DNA of 64,000 bases from Malikia spinosa. Lineage in GTDB: Bacteria; Pseudomonadota; Gammaproteobacteria; Burkholderiales; Burkholderiaceae_C. The notes under the pieces are model-generated. The model saw nothing but the letters and a program-made list of their open reading frames with translations, made no database searches and had not been told where the DNA came from. Shown in pieces: positions 31,089-45,100 of this stretch (its first letter is position 1; every line of letters starts with the position of its first letter). Location: contig NZ_PVLR01000040.1 of the NCBI RefSeq assembly GCF_002980625.1, positions 33,505 through 97,504 of the forward strand. The letters run 5' to 3'. The position numbers were made by a program, and so were the translations under genes.

Positions 31089-31957
31089 AGCAGTTCGGCG
31101 CTGCGTGCCGCAGCCTCGATGCCCTTGTAGTTGTCGGCCTGGGTCGGCACGAAGCGGGTCGCGCGCTGCAGCTCCAGGATCGCCTTGCCCTCGGCGCTGG
31201 CCGGGCTCAGGTCGAGGAAGGCTTTTGCGATCTTCTCGCGCAGCGCGGCCGGCATGTCGGCATGCACGGTCCAGTTGTAGTCGTAGTAGGTCGGGGTGGT
31301 GTAGAAGGCGCGCACCTTGGTGGTATCGACCTTCTTGTCGGCGACGAACTTGTCCCAGACCGAGATGTTGAGCGCGCCGGCCTGCACCTTGCCCGAGGCC
31401 ACTGCCGCGATGGTCGCGTCATGTGCGCCGCTGTAGGCCACGCGCTTGAAGTCCTTTTCCGGGTTGACGCCGGCTTGCAGCAGGAAGCTGCGCGGCATCA
31501 GGTGGCCGCTGGTGGAGCTCTGCGAGCCGAAGCTCACATCCTTGCCCTTGAGGTCGGCCAGCTGCTGGATTGCCGGGTCGGCCGTGATGAAGACCGAGCG
31601 GAACTTCTCGTCCTCCGCGCGCTGCACCAGCGGGATCACCTTGCCGCCCGAGCGCACCTTGGCCTGGACAAAGGTGAAGCCGCCGAACCAGGCCAGGTCG
31701 ACCTTGCGGTTGACCAGGGTCTCGACCGCCGCGGCGTAATCGCTGACCGGCGTGAACTCGACCTTCATGCCGAGGCGGCTCTCCAAGTACTTCACGAGCG
31801 GGGCGGCCTTGCGTGCGAGCTCGGTCGGCGATTCGTCGGGGATGGCGGTCACGCGCAGCACCTGGGGTGCAGTCTGGGCCTGGGCCAGGCCGGCGGCGCA
31901 AAGAAGGGCAGCGCCGAGCAGGCTGCGACGGACGGGGGAGATCAGATGTTGCTTCAT
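31085..31957 (-). CDS. PhnD-like periplasmic binding protein, possibly for a selenium oxyanion
   Basis: A 290-residue periplasmic substrate-binding protein with a clear Sec signal peptide (cleavage after AAGLAQA). The PhnD-like core shows VDLAWFGGFTFVQA, FGSQSSTSGHLMPR and AGALNISVWDKF. PhnD-family binding proteins are known next to selenium genes, where they have been annotated as putative selenate transporters. The adjacent selD-mnmH pair makes that assignment attractive here. Phosphonate or another oxyanion cannot be excluded; no C-P lyase gene is near. Confidence 0.85.
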   Translation of the reverse strand: MKQHLISPVRRSLLGAALLCAAGLAQAQTAPQVLRVTAIPDESPTELARKAAPLVKYLESRLGMKVEFTPVSDYAAAVETLVNRKVDLAWFGGFTFVQAKVRSGGKVIPLVQRAEDEKFRSVFITADPAIQQLADLKGKDVSFGSQSSTSGHLMPRSFLLQAGVNPEKDFKRVAYSGAHDATIAAVASGKVQAGALNISVWDKFVADKKVDTTKVRAFYTTPTYYDYNWTVHADMPAALREKIAKAFLDLSPASAEGKAILELQRATRFVPTQADNYKGIEAAARSAELL

Positions 31958-31981
31958 GGCTTAGCCGTTCAATAGAGCTAA

Positions 31982-34399
<2,418 letters not shown>

Positions 34400-34448
34400 A
34401 ATGCAATTGCGACCGCGCATCAGGCGCGGCCTCCCAGGAGGAGACAAG

Positions 34449-34988
34449 ATGGCCCTACGCGACATCCTCAGGATGGGAGACCCGCGCCTGCTGCGCCAGG
34501 CCCTGCCGGTTTCCCATTTTGACACCCCCGAGCTGCACCAGCTGTTGCAGGACATGCAGGACACGATGACGGCCGTCAATGGCGCCGGCCTGGCCGCGCC
34601 GCAGATCGGCGAGAACCTGCGCATCGTGATCTTCGGCAGCGGCCAGTTCAATCCGCGCTACCCCAAGCAGCCGCCGGTGCCGCGCACCGTGCTGATCAAT
34701 CCGGTGCTGACCCCGCTCGGTCAAGACGAAGAGTCGGACTGGGAAGGCTGCCTGTCGGTGCCGGGCCTGCGCGGCCAGGTGCCGCGCTTCAAGCGCCTGC
34801 ATTACCGCGGCTTCGATGCCTACGGTCAGCCGATCGAGCGCGAGGTCGAGGGCTTTCACGCCCGCGTGGTCCAGCACGAGTGCGACCACCTCGACGGCAA
34901 GCTCTACCCGATGCGCATGCGCGACTTCAGCCAGTTCGGTTACACCGACGTGCTGTTCCCGGGCCTCGACACGCTGCCCGACGACTGA
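34449..34988 (+). CDS. def: Peptide deformylase
   Basis: Removes the formyl group from the initiator methionine of new proteins. The three family motifs are present: [10 protein letters not shown] (45-54), EGCLSVPG with metal ligand Cys101, and QHECDHLDG with His143, Glu144 and His147. The ATG at 34449 has an AGGAGGAG site; 179 residues is normal. It follows ligA by 49 bases on the same strand and converges on glnD. This may be one of several deformylases in the genome, since it is not next to fmt. Confidence 0.94.
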   Translation: MALRDILRMGDPRLLRQALPVSHFDTPELHQLLQDMQDTMTAVNGAGLAAPQIGENLRIVIFGSGQFNPRYPKQPPVPRTVLINPVLTPLGQDEESDWEGCLSVPGLRGQVPRFKRLHYRGFDAYGQPIEREVEGFHARVVQHECDHLDGKLYPMRMRDFSQFGYTDVLFPGLDTLPDD

Positions 34989-35012
34989 TCGCTTCCGGCC
35001 GTCGTCTCAGCC

Positions 35013-37661
35013 TCAGTCCTTGACCGCCTCGAGCAGTTCGGTCTCGATCTCGATCTGCTCGCGGTTGTGCTGCAGCGCCGGCCCGCTGATCAGGAAGGTG
35101 TCCTCGACCCGCTCGCCCAGCGTCGTGACCTTGGCCAGCTGCAGGTTGATCTCGTGGCGTGCCAGCACGCGTGCGATGCTGTAGAGCAGCCCGACCCGGT
35201 CGCAGGACGAGATCGTCAGCACCCAGCGCTGGGCCTTCTCGTCCGGGTGCAGCGTGACCCGCGGCAGCACCGGAAAGCATTTGACCCGGCGCGACTGGCG
35301 GCCGCGGCTGGGCGTGGGCAGCGGCCCGCGCAGCTCCAGCGTGCGCGCGAGCTCGACCTCCACCATCGCGATCAGCTCGCGGTAATGCTCGGACAGGTCG
35401 GGCGAGATCAGCTGGAAGGTGTCGAGCGCGTGGCCGTCGCGCGTGGTGTGGACCTTGGCGTCCAGGATGCTGAAGCCCGCGCCGTCGAAATAGCCACAGA
35501 TGCGCGCGAACAGGTCGGGCTGGTCGGCGGTGTAGACCAGCACCTGCAGCCCCTCGCCCTCGGGCGAGGGCCGCGCGCGCACCAAGGTCGGGTGCGTCGC
35601 GCCGGCAGCAAGCTGCGACAGCGGGCGCGACAGCATGCGGGTATGCCAGGCGATCTCGTCGCCCTGGTGCCGCATGAAATAGCTCACGTCGAGCTGGTCC
35701 CACAGCGCCTTGTGCGCCATGTGCGGCAGCGTGTGCAGCGCCAGCAGCGTCAGCGCCTCGCGCTTGCGCGACTCGATCACCGCACCCTGGTCCGGTGCCC
35801 GGCCACCCAGGGCACGCAGCGTGGCGCGGTACAGGTCTTCCAGCAGGCGGCCCTTCCAGGCATTCCAGACCTTGGGACTGGTGCCACGGATGTCGGCCAC
35901 CGTCAGCAGATAGAGCGCGGTCAGCCCCCTTTCGTTGCCGACCCGCTTCGCGAACGCCTCGATCACGTCCGGATCGCTCAGGTCCTGCTTTTGCGCCACA
36001 TGGCTCATGGTCAGGTGCTCGCCGACCAGGAAGCTGATCAGGTCGCTGTCCTCGCGCGCTATGCCGTGCTCGCGGCAAAAGCGCCTGACCTCGAGCATGC
36101 CGAGCTGCGAATGGTCGCCGCCACGCCCCTTGGCAATGTCGTGGAACAGCGCCGCCGTGTACAGCAGCCAGGGCTTGTCCCAGCCCGCGGCCAGCTGCGA
36201 GCAGAACGGGTATTCGTGCGAATGCTCGGGGATGAAGAAGCGGCGCATATTGCGCACCACCATCAGGATATGCTGGTCCACCGTGTAGACGTGGAACAGG
36301 TCATGCTGCATCTGGCCGACGATGTTGCGGAACACCCACAGATAGCGTCCGAGCACCGAGGTCTGGTTCATCAACCGCAGCGCGTGCATCAAACCCTCGG
36401 GCTGCTGCAGGATCTGCAGGAAGGTGGCCCGGTTGCGCGGGTCGCGCCGGAAGGCGCCGTTCATGACCGAACGCGCGTTGTAGAGCGCACGCAGCGTGCG
36501 TGCCGACAGGCCCTGGATGCCGGGCTCGCTCTGGAACAGCAGGAAGGTCTCGAGGATGGCCTCGGGATGCTCGTGGTAGAGCTGGTCGCTGGCGACCTCG
36601 AGCATGCCGCCCTTGTCGAGGAAGCGCTCGTTGATCGGGCTCAGGGAGACGCCGGCTTCACCGGTGCGTTCGTTGATGCGATCCTGCAGGTTCAGCAGCA
36701 GGATCTGGTTGAGCTGGGTCACGGCCTTGGCGGCCCAGTAGTAGCGCCGCATCAGCTGCTCGCTGGCGCGGCGTGCGCCGCGCGTGCTGGCGACCGATCC
36801 GGCCTCGGGCGGGGCGGCCCGGTAGCCGAAGGAGTCGGCCAGCGTGGCCTGCAGGTCGAACACCAGCCGGTCCTCGCGGCGGCGCGCGAGCAGGTGCAAG
36901 CGCGCGCGGATCAAACTCAGCAGGGCCTCGTTGGACTTGATCTGGCGTACCTCCAGTGGCGTGGCCAGTCCGTTGCGACCGAGCTCGTCCCAGCTGCAGC
37001 CCAGGCCAGCCGCCTTCGAAGTCCAGAGCAGGACTTGCAGGTCGCGCAGTCCGCCCGGGGATTCCTTGCAGTTGGGCTCGAGCGAGTAGGGCGAGTTCTC
37101 GAATTTCTGGTGGCGCTGCTGCAGTTCGAGCAGCTTGGCCGTGAAGAAGGCAGCCGGGTCCATCGCGGCGGTCAGTGCCTGGTCGAGCGCCTGCCAGGCC
37201 TCGCGCTGCCCGGCCACCAGCCGGTTTTCCAGCAGCGAGGTCTGCACCGTGATGTCCTGGGCTGCCTCGGCCAGGCATTCGCTGCGGCTGCGCACGCTTG
37301 AGCCGATCTCGAGCCCGATGTCCCAGCAAGCGCCGATGAAGGACTCGATCCGGGTCCTGAGCGCTTCGTCCTGCTCGAGCTGCACGCCCTCGTGCACCAG
37401 CACCAGCACATCGACGTCGGAGTAGGGAAACAGCTCGCCGCGGCCATAGCCGCCGACGGCCACCAGCGCCATTTCCGGGTCGAAGCCCGCGCCTTGCCAC
37501 AAGGTCTGCAGCACCGAGTCGGTGCAGCGGCTCAGTCGCCGCAGCAAGCCCCGGATGGCGCGCGAATGCGGGCCCAGCGCGGCGATCTCGGCCAGCACCG
37601 CCGACTTGTCCTCCCGGTAGCGTTGTCTGAGGGCGGGCAGGTCGAGGGTGTCGGTCGTCAT
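35013..37661 (-). CDS. glnD: [Protein-PII] uridylyltransferase / uridylyl-removing enzyme
   Basis: Bifunctional nitrogen sensor that adds UMP to PII proteins when glutamine is low and removes it when high. The nucleotidyltransferase motif [19 protein letters not shown] (about 70-88, with Asp82 and Asp84) is at the N terminus. The HD domain ([17 protein letters not shown]) is central, and two C-terminal ACT domains ([19 protein letters not shown] and [19 protein letters not shown]) sense glutamine. The 882 residues are full length. It follows map on the same strand with a short gap. Confidence 0.96.
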   Translation of the reverse strand: MTTDTLDLPALRQRYREDKSAVLAEIAALGPHSRAIRGLLRRLSRCTDSVLQTLWQGAGFDPEMALVAVGGYGRGELFPYSDVDVLVLVHEGVQLEQDEALRTRIESFIGACWDIGLEIGSSVRSRSECLAEAAQDITVQTSLLENRLVAGQREAWQALDQALTAAMDPAAFFTAKLLELQQRHQKFENSPYSLEPNCKESPGGLRDLQVLLWTSKAAGLGCSWDELGRNGLATPLEVRQIKSNEALLSLIRARLHLLARRREDRLVFDLQATLADSFGYRAAPPEAGSVASTRGARRASEQLMRRYYWAAKAVTQLNQILLLNLQDRINERTGEAGVSLSPINERFLDKGGMLEVASDQLYHEHPEAILETFLLFQSEPGIQGLSARTLRALYNARSVMNGAFRRDPRNRATFLQILQQPEGLMHALRLMNQTSVLGRYLWVFRNIVGQMQHDLFHVYTVDQHILMVVRNMRRFFIPEHSHEYPFCSQLAAGWDKPWLLYTAALFHDIAKGRGGDHSQLGMLEVRRFCREHGIAREDSDLISFLVGEHLTMSHVAQKQDLSDPDVIEAFAKRVGNERGLTALYLLTVADIRGTSPKVWNAWKGRLLEDLYRATLRALGGRAPDQGAVIESRKREALTLLALHTLPHMAHKALWDQLDVSYFMRHQGDEIAWHTRMLSRPLSQLAAGATHPTLVRARPSPEGEGLQVLVYTADQPDLFARICGYFDGAGFSILDAKVHTTRDGHALDTFQLISPDLSEHYRELIAMVEVELARTLELRGPLPTPSRGRQSRRVKCFPVLPRVTLHPDEKAQRWVLTISSCDRVGLLYSIARVLARHEINLQLAKVTTLGERVEDTFLISGPALQHNREQIEIETELLEAVKD

Positions 37662-37713
37662 GTCGGGGTGGTGCGAGGCAAGCTCAGAAGGAGTCGGAAG
37701 GACCTAGCAAAAA

Positions 37714-38529
37714 TCAGGCCGAAGCGGCGGTCTGGATGAAGGCCGGGATCGGCGGCATGCCGTCCGACAGGGTCAGCACCTCGTAGCCGGTCTCGGTCAC
37801 CAGCACCGTGTGCTCCCACTGCGCCGACAGCGAGCGGTCCTTGGTCACGATGCCCCAGCCGTCGTTCATCTCCTTGAGTTCGCGCCGGCCCTGGTTGATC
37901 ATCGGCTCGATCGTGATCGTCATGCCGGCCTTGAGCTCCATGCCGGTGCCGGGCTTGCCGTAGTGCAGCACCTGCGGGTCCTCGTGGAACTTCTCGCCGA
38001 TGCCGTGGCCGCAGAACTCGCGCACCACCGAGTAGCCGGCAGCCTCGGCGAAGACCTGGATCGCGTGTCCGATGTCGCCCAGGCGTGCGCCGGCCTTGAC
38101 CTGGGCAATGCCCTTCCACATCGCGTCATGGGTGACCTGGCACAGGCGCTTGGCCGCCGTCGAGGCCTCGCCGACGATGAACATGCGACTGGTGTCGCCA
38201 TGCCAGCCGTTCTTGATCGTCGTGATGTCCAGGTTGACGATGTCGCCCTTCTTGAGCGGCTTGTCGTTCGGGATGCCATGGCAGATCACATGGTTGACCG
38301 AAGTGCAGATGCTCTTCGGGTAGGGAATGCCGCCATGCGGGGCGTAGTTCAACGGGGCCGGGATGCAGCCCTGCACATCGACCATGTAGTCGTGCGCCAG
38401 CTTATCGAGTTCGTTGGTGGTGACGCCGGGTTTGATGAAGGGCTCGAGGTAGTCGAGCACTTCGGCCGCGAGGCGGCAGGCGATGCGCATGGCGGCGATG
38501 CCGGCGGCATCCTTGATGGTGACGGTCAT
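37714..38529 (-). CDS. map: Methionine aminopeptidase, type I
   Basis: Removes the N-terminal methionine after deformylation; a dinuclear-metal enzyme. Ligand and catalytic motifs are HVICHGIP (His84), VNLDITTIKNGWHGDTSRMF (Asp101, Asp112), FCGHGIGEKFHEDP and TIEPMI. I start at MTVTIKDAAGIAAMR (38529), giving 271 residues, the normal length; the upstream extension is unrelated. It is probably cotranscribed with glnD, and shares a functional theme with def close by. Confidence 0.95.
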   Translation of the reverse strand: MTVTIKDAAGIAAMRIACRLAAEVLDYLEPFIKPGVTTNELDKLAHDYMVDVQGCIPAPLNYAPHGGIPYPKSICTSVNHVICHGIPNDKPLKKGDIVNLDITTIKNGWHGDTSRMFIVGEASTAAKRLCQVTHDAMWKGIAQVKAGARLGDIGHAIQVFAEAAGYSVVREFCGHGIGEKFHEDPQVLHYGKPGTGMELKAGMTITIEPMINQGRRELKEMNDGWGIVTKDRSLSAQWEHTVLVTETGYEVLTLSDGMPPIPAFIQTAASA

Positions 38530-38876
38530 GGCCGGAACCTTATCCAGAAAAGGCCTGCCTGGAACGGCTCGGACTCGAGGTCCGATCCGGTCTTTCCTGG
38601 CAGTACCTGAGTGAAGAAACAAGGCCGCTCGACGAGCAGCCAGGGCAGAGAACTACATGCCGCGGCGCGCCATGCAGCCTGCTCTGCAACGATGTGGTTG
38701 CAGGGATTTTACGTTCGAAGCCAGGGCTGCATCCTGGCAGCCCGGGAAACAACATCGGCCTCAGGGTCGTCGGCTGCGCAGTCGCCCTGATGCTCCGGCC
38801 TTCTGGGTGCGCTCGCGCACAGACGCGATGCCCCATTGGCGTCATCTTCAATCCTGACTTGTTCAAGGAGATCAGC
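38530..38876. other. Gene-free region between map and the small ORF before the glucan synthase
   Basis: About 350 bases that should hold the leftward map promoter and the rightward promoter of the glucan synthase unit. The only structure I see is a 7-bp perfect stem GGGCTGC / GCAGCCC with a 6-base loop near 38727-38746, without a T-tract. Open frames here have no recognisable product. Confidence 0.5.
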
Positions 38877-39119
38877 ATGGAGACACCCGTTTGCACCAGT
38901 TCTCGCTGGAGCACCGCCGCCCTGGGTGCCTACGCGGGCTTGTCGTCGCCGGAGCTGTCGACCCTGGTCGAGCATCTGCGGCTGTGTCGTGGCTCGGCGG
39001 GCCGTCTGTTCGCCTTGCGCTGCCTGCTCGAAACTCTCAACGGCTTCGTCGCCGCCCGCTTCGTCACCACGCTGGTGACGCTGGCGCTGTTGATCGGTGT
39101 CAGCGCGCAGGTGCGATAA
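38877..39119 (+). CDS. Small protein with a C-terminal membrane segment, upstream of the glucan synthase gene
   Basis: An 80-residue reading frame with a clear AAGGAG ribosome-binding site seven bases before the ATG. The last ~20 residues (FVTTLVTLALLIGVSAQVR) form one likely membrane helix; the rest is soluble and Leu/Arg-rich. It ends three bases before the start of the giant cyclic-glucan synthase, so the two are probably translated together. I do not recognise the family. It could be a membrane partner of the synthase or simply a coupling leader ORF. Confidence 0.6.
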   Translation: METPVCTSSRWSTAALGAYAGLSSPELSTLVEHLRLCRGSAGRLFALRCLLETLNGFVAARFVTTLVTLALLIGVSAQVR

Positions 39120-39122
39120 GGC

Positions 39123-42100
39123 ATGGCCAGATCCGAACTGTGGCGACTGTTACCCGATGCGTCTGCTGACCTGTGCCGCATCCTTGATCCCGGGCCAGGC
39201 CCGGTTCAGCCCCCGATCCGGTCCGAGATCTTTGGCCTGCAGCGCTTTGCCCAGCATGGCCAGAGCCTGGGCGAGACCCATCGCGTGGCCGAGACCCGCT
39301 CGCGTGGCGCCAGCTTCTTTCCGCGCCTGCAGGACAACATCCAGATGCTGCGCACGGCCTGTGCCTATCTGGGCGCGCAGGCGGGCCAGGGCTATGACGT
39401 CAGCCCGGCGGCCGAATGGCTGCTCGACAACTCCCATGTGATCGAGGCGCAACTGCAGGAAGTCCACGAGGGCTTGCCGCGCCGCTATTTCCAGGCCCTG
39501 CCCAAGCTGCTCGATCCGCCGCTGGCCGGCTTGCCGCGCATCTACGGCGTGGCCTGGGCTTTCGTCGCTCATACCGACAGCGCCTTCGACGAGGAGTTGC
39601 TGATCCAGTTCCTGCTCGCCTATCAGCAGGCGCGCGAGCTCAGACTGTGCGAGATCTGGTCGCTGCCGACCACCTTGCGCGTGGTGCTGATCGAGAACCT
39701 GCGCCGCCTGGCCGAGCGCGAGGCGACCCACAAGGCCGCGCGCGAAGTGGCCAATCTGTGCTGCGACCGCCTCGACAGTTTCAGCTTGGAGGCACTGGAC
39801 CAGTTGCTGGCCTGGCTCGAGCGGCGCGGTGTCGGCCAGGCTTTCCTGCTGCAGATGGCGCAACGCCTGCAGGTGCGTCGGGCCACCGATCACGCGCTGC
39901 ATCAGGAATGGCTGCGCCACGCGCTGCCGGATCTGGCTGCCTGGCAGACGCAACAAGGCATCGACCAGGCCGCCGACAACCTGAGCGTCAGCAACGCGCT
40001 GACTTCGCTGCGCACGATCGCGGCGGCCGAATGGCCGGACATCGTGGCCCGCACCAACCCCCTGATGCAGCTGATGCTGACCTCGCCCTTGTTCGAGGCC
40101 GAGGATGGCGCCACGCGCGACCAGACCCTGCACGGCATCGAACGGCTGGCCCGGCGCGGTCGGCGCAACGAGTGGGAGGTCGGAAAGACATTGCTCGATC
40201 TGATGCAATCCGACCCTGGCGCCGGCCCGGCCGTGGCCAGCCATTGGCTGACCGGGCCCGGCAGACCGGCGCTGGTGCGTGCACTCGGCTTGCCCGCCCG
40301 CGTGGCCTGGTCCTGGCGTGTCGTCAGCCGCCAGCTGGCCTTGCCCGTCTACCTGGGCGCGCTGCTGTCTGGCAGCCTGGGGCTGGTTGGCTGGCTGCTG
40401 CTGCGCCATCACGCCGGCCCGGCTGGCGTGACTGAGCCGAGTTGGAGGCTGGCGCTGCTCGTGCTGCTGATGCTGTTTCCGGCTTCGGAGGCGGTGGTGG
40501 CCGTGATCAACCGCCTGATCAGCGAGTCCGTGCCGCCCGACCGCTTGCCGCGTCTGGCGCTGGCACAGGGCATTCCGGCCGAACATCGGGTGCTGGTCGT
40601 GATCCCCTGCCTGCTGACCAGCGAGGCTTCGGTCGACGCTCTGGTGCACCGCTTGCGCCTGCATTACCTCGCCAATCCGGAGCGCCAGGCCCAGTTTGCC
40701 CTGCTGAGCGACTGGGCGGATGCCGATCAGGCGCAAATGCCAACGGATGCCGCCTTGTTGAACCGGGCCACGCAGCAGATCATGGCGCTCAATGCGCGCC
40801 ACCCCAGGCTCCAGTCAGAGGAGCAGGGCGTGCAGGACCGGCAGAAGGCACCGAAGGCACCGGAATTGCCGGCTGCGCCGCGCTTCATCCTGCTGCACCG
40901 GGCCCGTCAGTTCAGCGAGACCGAGCAACGCTGGATCGGCTGGGAGCGCAAGCGCGGCAAGCTCGAAAGCCTGGTCGCTGCTCTGGCCCAGGGTGAGTCC
41001 AGCGCCTTCATGAACCTGGGCGAGTTGTCCCGCCTCGACTGGGCGGCCCTTTATCTGGTCACGCTCGACAGCGACACCCAGTTGCCGCCCGGACGGTTGC
41101 GCGAGCTCGTCAGCATCGCCGCCCATCCGCACAACCAGCCGCAGCTCGATGCCGAAGGCCGCCGCGTGGTCGCCGGCTACGGCATCCTGCAGCCGCGCAT
41201 CGTCACGCCGCTGCCCGGGCCGCATGAATTCACCCGCTTTCACTGGCTGTTTGCCGGTCAGTGTGGCGTCGACCCCTATAGCGCCGCCAGTTCGGAGGTC
41301 TATCAGGACCTGTTTCGGGAAGGGACCTTCACTGGCAAGGGGCTGCTCAATGTGCGGGCCATGCACGCCATGCTGTCAGGTCGCCTGCCCGAAGGCCAGG
41401 TGCTGAGCCACGACCTGCTCGAGGGCGCGCTGGCCCGTTGCGCCGCAGTGACTGACATCACGGTGATCGAGGACGCTCCCTTCCATGCCGATGTCGCGAC
41501 CTCGCGCGTGCACCGCTGGACCCGTGGCGACTGGCAGCTGCTGCCCTTCCTGTTGAGCGCCGGGCGCTACCGCCTGCGCGCGGTCAACCGCTGGAAGATG
41601 TTCGACAACCTGCGCCGTTCGCTGGTGGCACCGATGTCGCTGGCGCTGTTGCTGCTGACGCTGGCCGGCGCTCCTCTGTCGCCCTGGGCGGCGCTGGCGC
41701 TGGTGCTGGCCGCCTTCGCGGCCGGGCCGCTGCTGGGCGCGCTGGCCGGTCTGGCGCCGGGGCGCCCCGATGTGGCCCGGCTCCGCTTCTACCGCCAGGC
41801 CCTGATCGATCTGGCGCGCGCCTGCTGGGGCGGACTCTGGCATCTGGTCCAGTTGCAGCAGCAGGCGCTGCTGGCGCTCGACGCGATGGCGCGCGCGCTC
41901 TACCGCATGGGCTTGAGCCAGCGCCATCTGCTGCAGTGGACCACGGCTGCCGCAGCCCAGGCCCAGGCCAGGACCGGGTTGGTCGCGCTGCTGCGGCTGC
42001 ATTGGAAGGAACCGGTGCTGGCGCTGGGCCTGCTCGCCGGGCTTCTGAGCCTGGCCACGCCTTGGCCAGTGCTGTCGATCCTGTTGTGTCTGCTCTGGGC

Positions 42101-45100
42101 CTTGGCGCCGGTCGTGACCTGGTGGGCCAGCCGGCCTTGTCCGCCGAGCCAGCAGGCAGTGCTGTCGCCCGATCAAGCGCGCTATCTGGAGGGCGTCGCC
42201 CGCGAGACCTGGCGCCTGTTCGAGCGCTGTGTCGGCGCGCCGGATCACCATCTGCCGCCCGACAACCTGCAGACCTGGCCTTACGACATGGTCGCGCATC
42301 GCACTTCGCCGACCAATATCGGCCTCTACCTGCTGAGCGTGGCCTGCGCGCGCCAGTTCGGCTGGATCGGCACCCAGGACCTGTTGGGCCGGCTCGAGGC
42401 GACGCTGGCCACGCTGCTGAGCCTGCAGCGCCATCGCGGCCATTTCCTCAACTGGTACGACACCCAGACGCTGGTGCCGCTGCTGCCGAGCTATGTCTCG
42501 ACCGTGGACAGCGGCAACCTGAGCGGCCATCTGCTCGCGGTCGGCCAGGCCTGTCTCGAGCTGGCGCAGGCACCCCATGACGCCAGCGCGGCGCAGCACG
42601 CACTGCGGGCCTCGCGGCAAAGGTTGGTCCCGTTGCTGGAGTGCTGGCCGGACCTGGCAGGCCAGCAGGCGCTGGCGCAGCTGCTGGCCATGCCCGACCC
42701 GCTGCCGCCTGACCCGGGGGCCGAGTTCGGACGGCTGCTGCAGGCCGCCAGTGACGAACTGGCCGCCTGGCAACCCGAGGCGACCGAGCTGCTGCCGCTG
42801 GAGGCGACCCTCAAGTCGGGCTCGCATGATCAGCTGTGCTGGCTGCTGTCGGACCATCTCGCGATGCTGCGCTCGGCCTGGCTCGATGCCCAGGCCCGGG
42901 CCAGTGGCGAAACCTCGGACGCGACGCAGCGCCTGCATTCACTGGCACATGAATTCGGCCTGCTGGCCTGGCAGGCCGACTTCACCTTTCTCTATCACCC
43001 CAAGCGCCACCTGTTGCACATCGGCTACCGGGTCGCCGAGCAGCAGCTCGATGCCGGCCTCTATGACCTGCTGGCCTCGGAGTCGCGCCTGACCAGCCTG
43101 CTGGCCATCGCCAAGGGCGACTTGCCGGTCAGGCATTGGTCTGCACTGGGCCGCCCCTTCTTTGCCAGCGGCGCCCAGGCCGGCCTGCGCTCCTGGTCGG
43201 GCTCGATGTTCGAATACCTGATGCCGGGCCTGGTGCTGGCCGAACCTGCTGGCAGTGCCTTGTTTGAAGCCTGTGCCTCGGCGCTGCGCGCCCAGATCGC
43301 CTTTGGCACCGAGCGCGGCCTGCCCTGGGGCATCTCGGAGTCGGCCCATGCCGGCCAGGACCATACCCTGGCCTACCAGTACGCGCCGCAAGGCGTGCCG
43401 AGCCTGGCGCTGCGTCGCACCCCGGCCGAGGAGCTGGTGATCGCACCCTATGCCACCGCGCTGGCCGCGCAGCACCAGCCCCAGCTTGCCGTCGCCAATT
43501 TCGCCGCACTGGAAAAACTGGTTGGGCGCGCGCGCTATGGCTTCATCGAGGCGCTGGATTTTTCTCCTGCCAGGCAGGCCGACAAGCAGCCGTTTCGGCC
43601 GGTGCAGACCTTCATGGCGCACCACCAGGGCATGAGCCTGATTGCGCTGGCCAATCTGCTGCTCGGCGCGCCGGCCCAGCGCTGGGGCATGGCCAATGCG
43701 CATATCGAGGCCGTTGCCTCGCTGCTGCACGAGCGCGCGCCGCGCGAACTGCCCGCTTGCTGCGCGCAGGCGCCCGTGCTGCCGCCCCAGCCGCTGTCGC
43801 GCCCGGCACCGCGCCTGCTGCGCGAGCTGGTGCCGGGCCAGGCGGCCATCGAGTCCACCCATCTGCTCTCGAACGGACGCTACCACGTGACCCTGCGCGC
43901 CAATGGTGCCGGCTGGAGTCGCTGGGGCCAGGCGGCCCTGACGCGCTGGCGCGACGACGCGCTGCGCGATGCCCATGGCCATTTCTTTTACCTGCGCCGG
44001 CTTGGCCAGGAGCGCGACGCTGCCGCCAGCCGGCCGGTCTCGATCACGCAGCATCCCGCTCCCGATCCAGCCGCGCAGTACAGGAGCACCTACCATGCCG
44101 ACCGTATTTGTTTCGATGCCCGTTGGCCGGATCTGGCCGCCCATCTGATGGTCTGGGTCAGTCCGGAGGACGACATCGAGTTCCGCGAGGTCGAATTGCG
44201 CAACCTGGGCGACAGCCCGCTCGAGCTCGAACTGATGTCGGCGTTCGAGGTCGCGCTGACCGATCCGCGCGCCGACGAAGCCCATCCGGCCTTCACCAAC
44301 CTGTTCGTGCGTGCCCAGTGGCAGCCGCAGCACCAGGCGCTGCTGTTCGAGCGCCAGCCGCGCCTGCCGACCGAGCCGGCGCTGAGCCTGGCGCATTTCC
44401 TGGTCTGCAGCGGCACGCCAGTGCAGGAGCTGCGCGTGCTGGCCGACCGGCAGCGCTGGCGCGGCCGCCAGCAGGACTGCAGCCAGCCGCTGGCCGATTT
44501 TTCGGCCGGACCCGCTGCATCGGCGGGCATCGCCGAGCCTGCGCCAGGCGTGCCGCCGCTGGAGCTCGACACCGGCCTCGATCCGGTCTGTGCCATGTCG
44601 CTGCGCCTGCGCATCGAGCCCCATGCCAAGGTCAGGCTGACCTTCGCCACCGCGGCCTCCGATCACGCCGCGACCCTGCATGCCGTGATCGACAAGTACC
44701 GCCAGCACAGCCATGTGCAGCGCGCCTCGCTGATGTCGGCCACGCTGAGCCGGATTCGCCTCGACGCCCTCGGCATCACGGCCGACAACTTTGCGCTGAT
44801 CCAGACCCTGACCACGGCCGTGGTGCTGAGCCTGACACGCCCGCAGGCCAGTTCGCTCGCGCCGCAACAGGCTGGCGTTTGCGACCGTCGCCTGCTGTGG
44901 CGCTTCGGCATCTCGGGCGACCGCCCCATCATCCTGGTGCGGGTCAACGGGGTGCAGAACCTGGGACTGTTGCGTTCGCTGGCACAGGCGCTGCGCCTCT
45001 GGACCTGGGGTGGCCTGGCCTGCGACCTGGTGGTGCTCAGCACCGAGCCCAATTCCTACCAGATGAGCTTGCACCGTGACATCGCCTCGCTGCGCGAGCG

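Noticed and set aside
35067..37301. 744-codon open frame antisense to glnD
   Set aside because: Same shadow effect; the glnD motifs span the whole sense strand.
38694..38876. Upstream extension of the small ORF before the glucan synthase
   Set aside because: The ATG at 38877 has the AAGGAG site; the extension has no ribosome-binding site and an unrelated composition.
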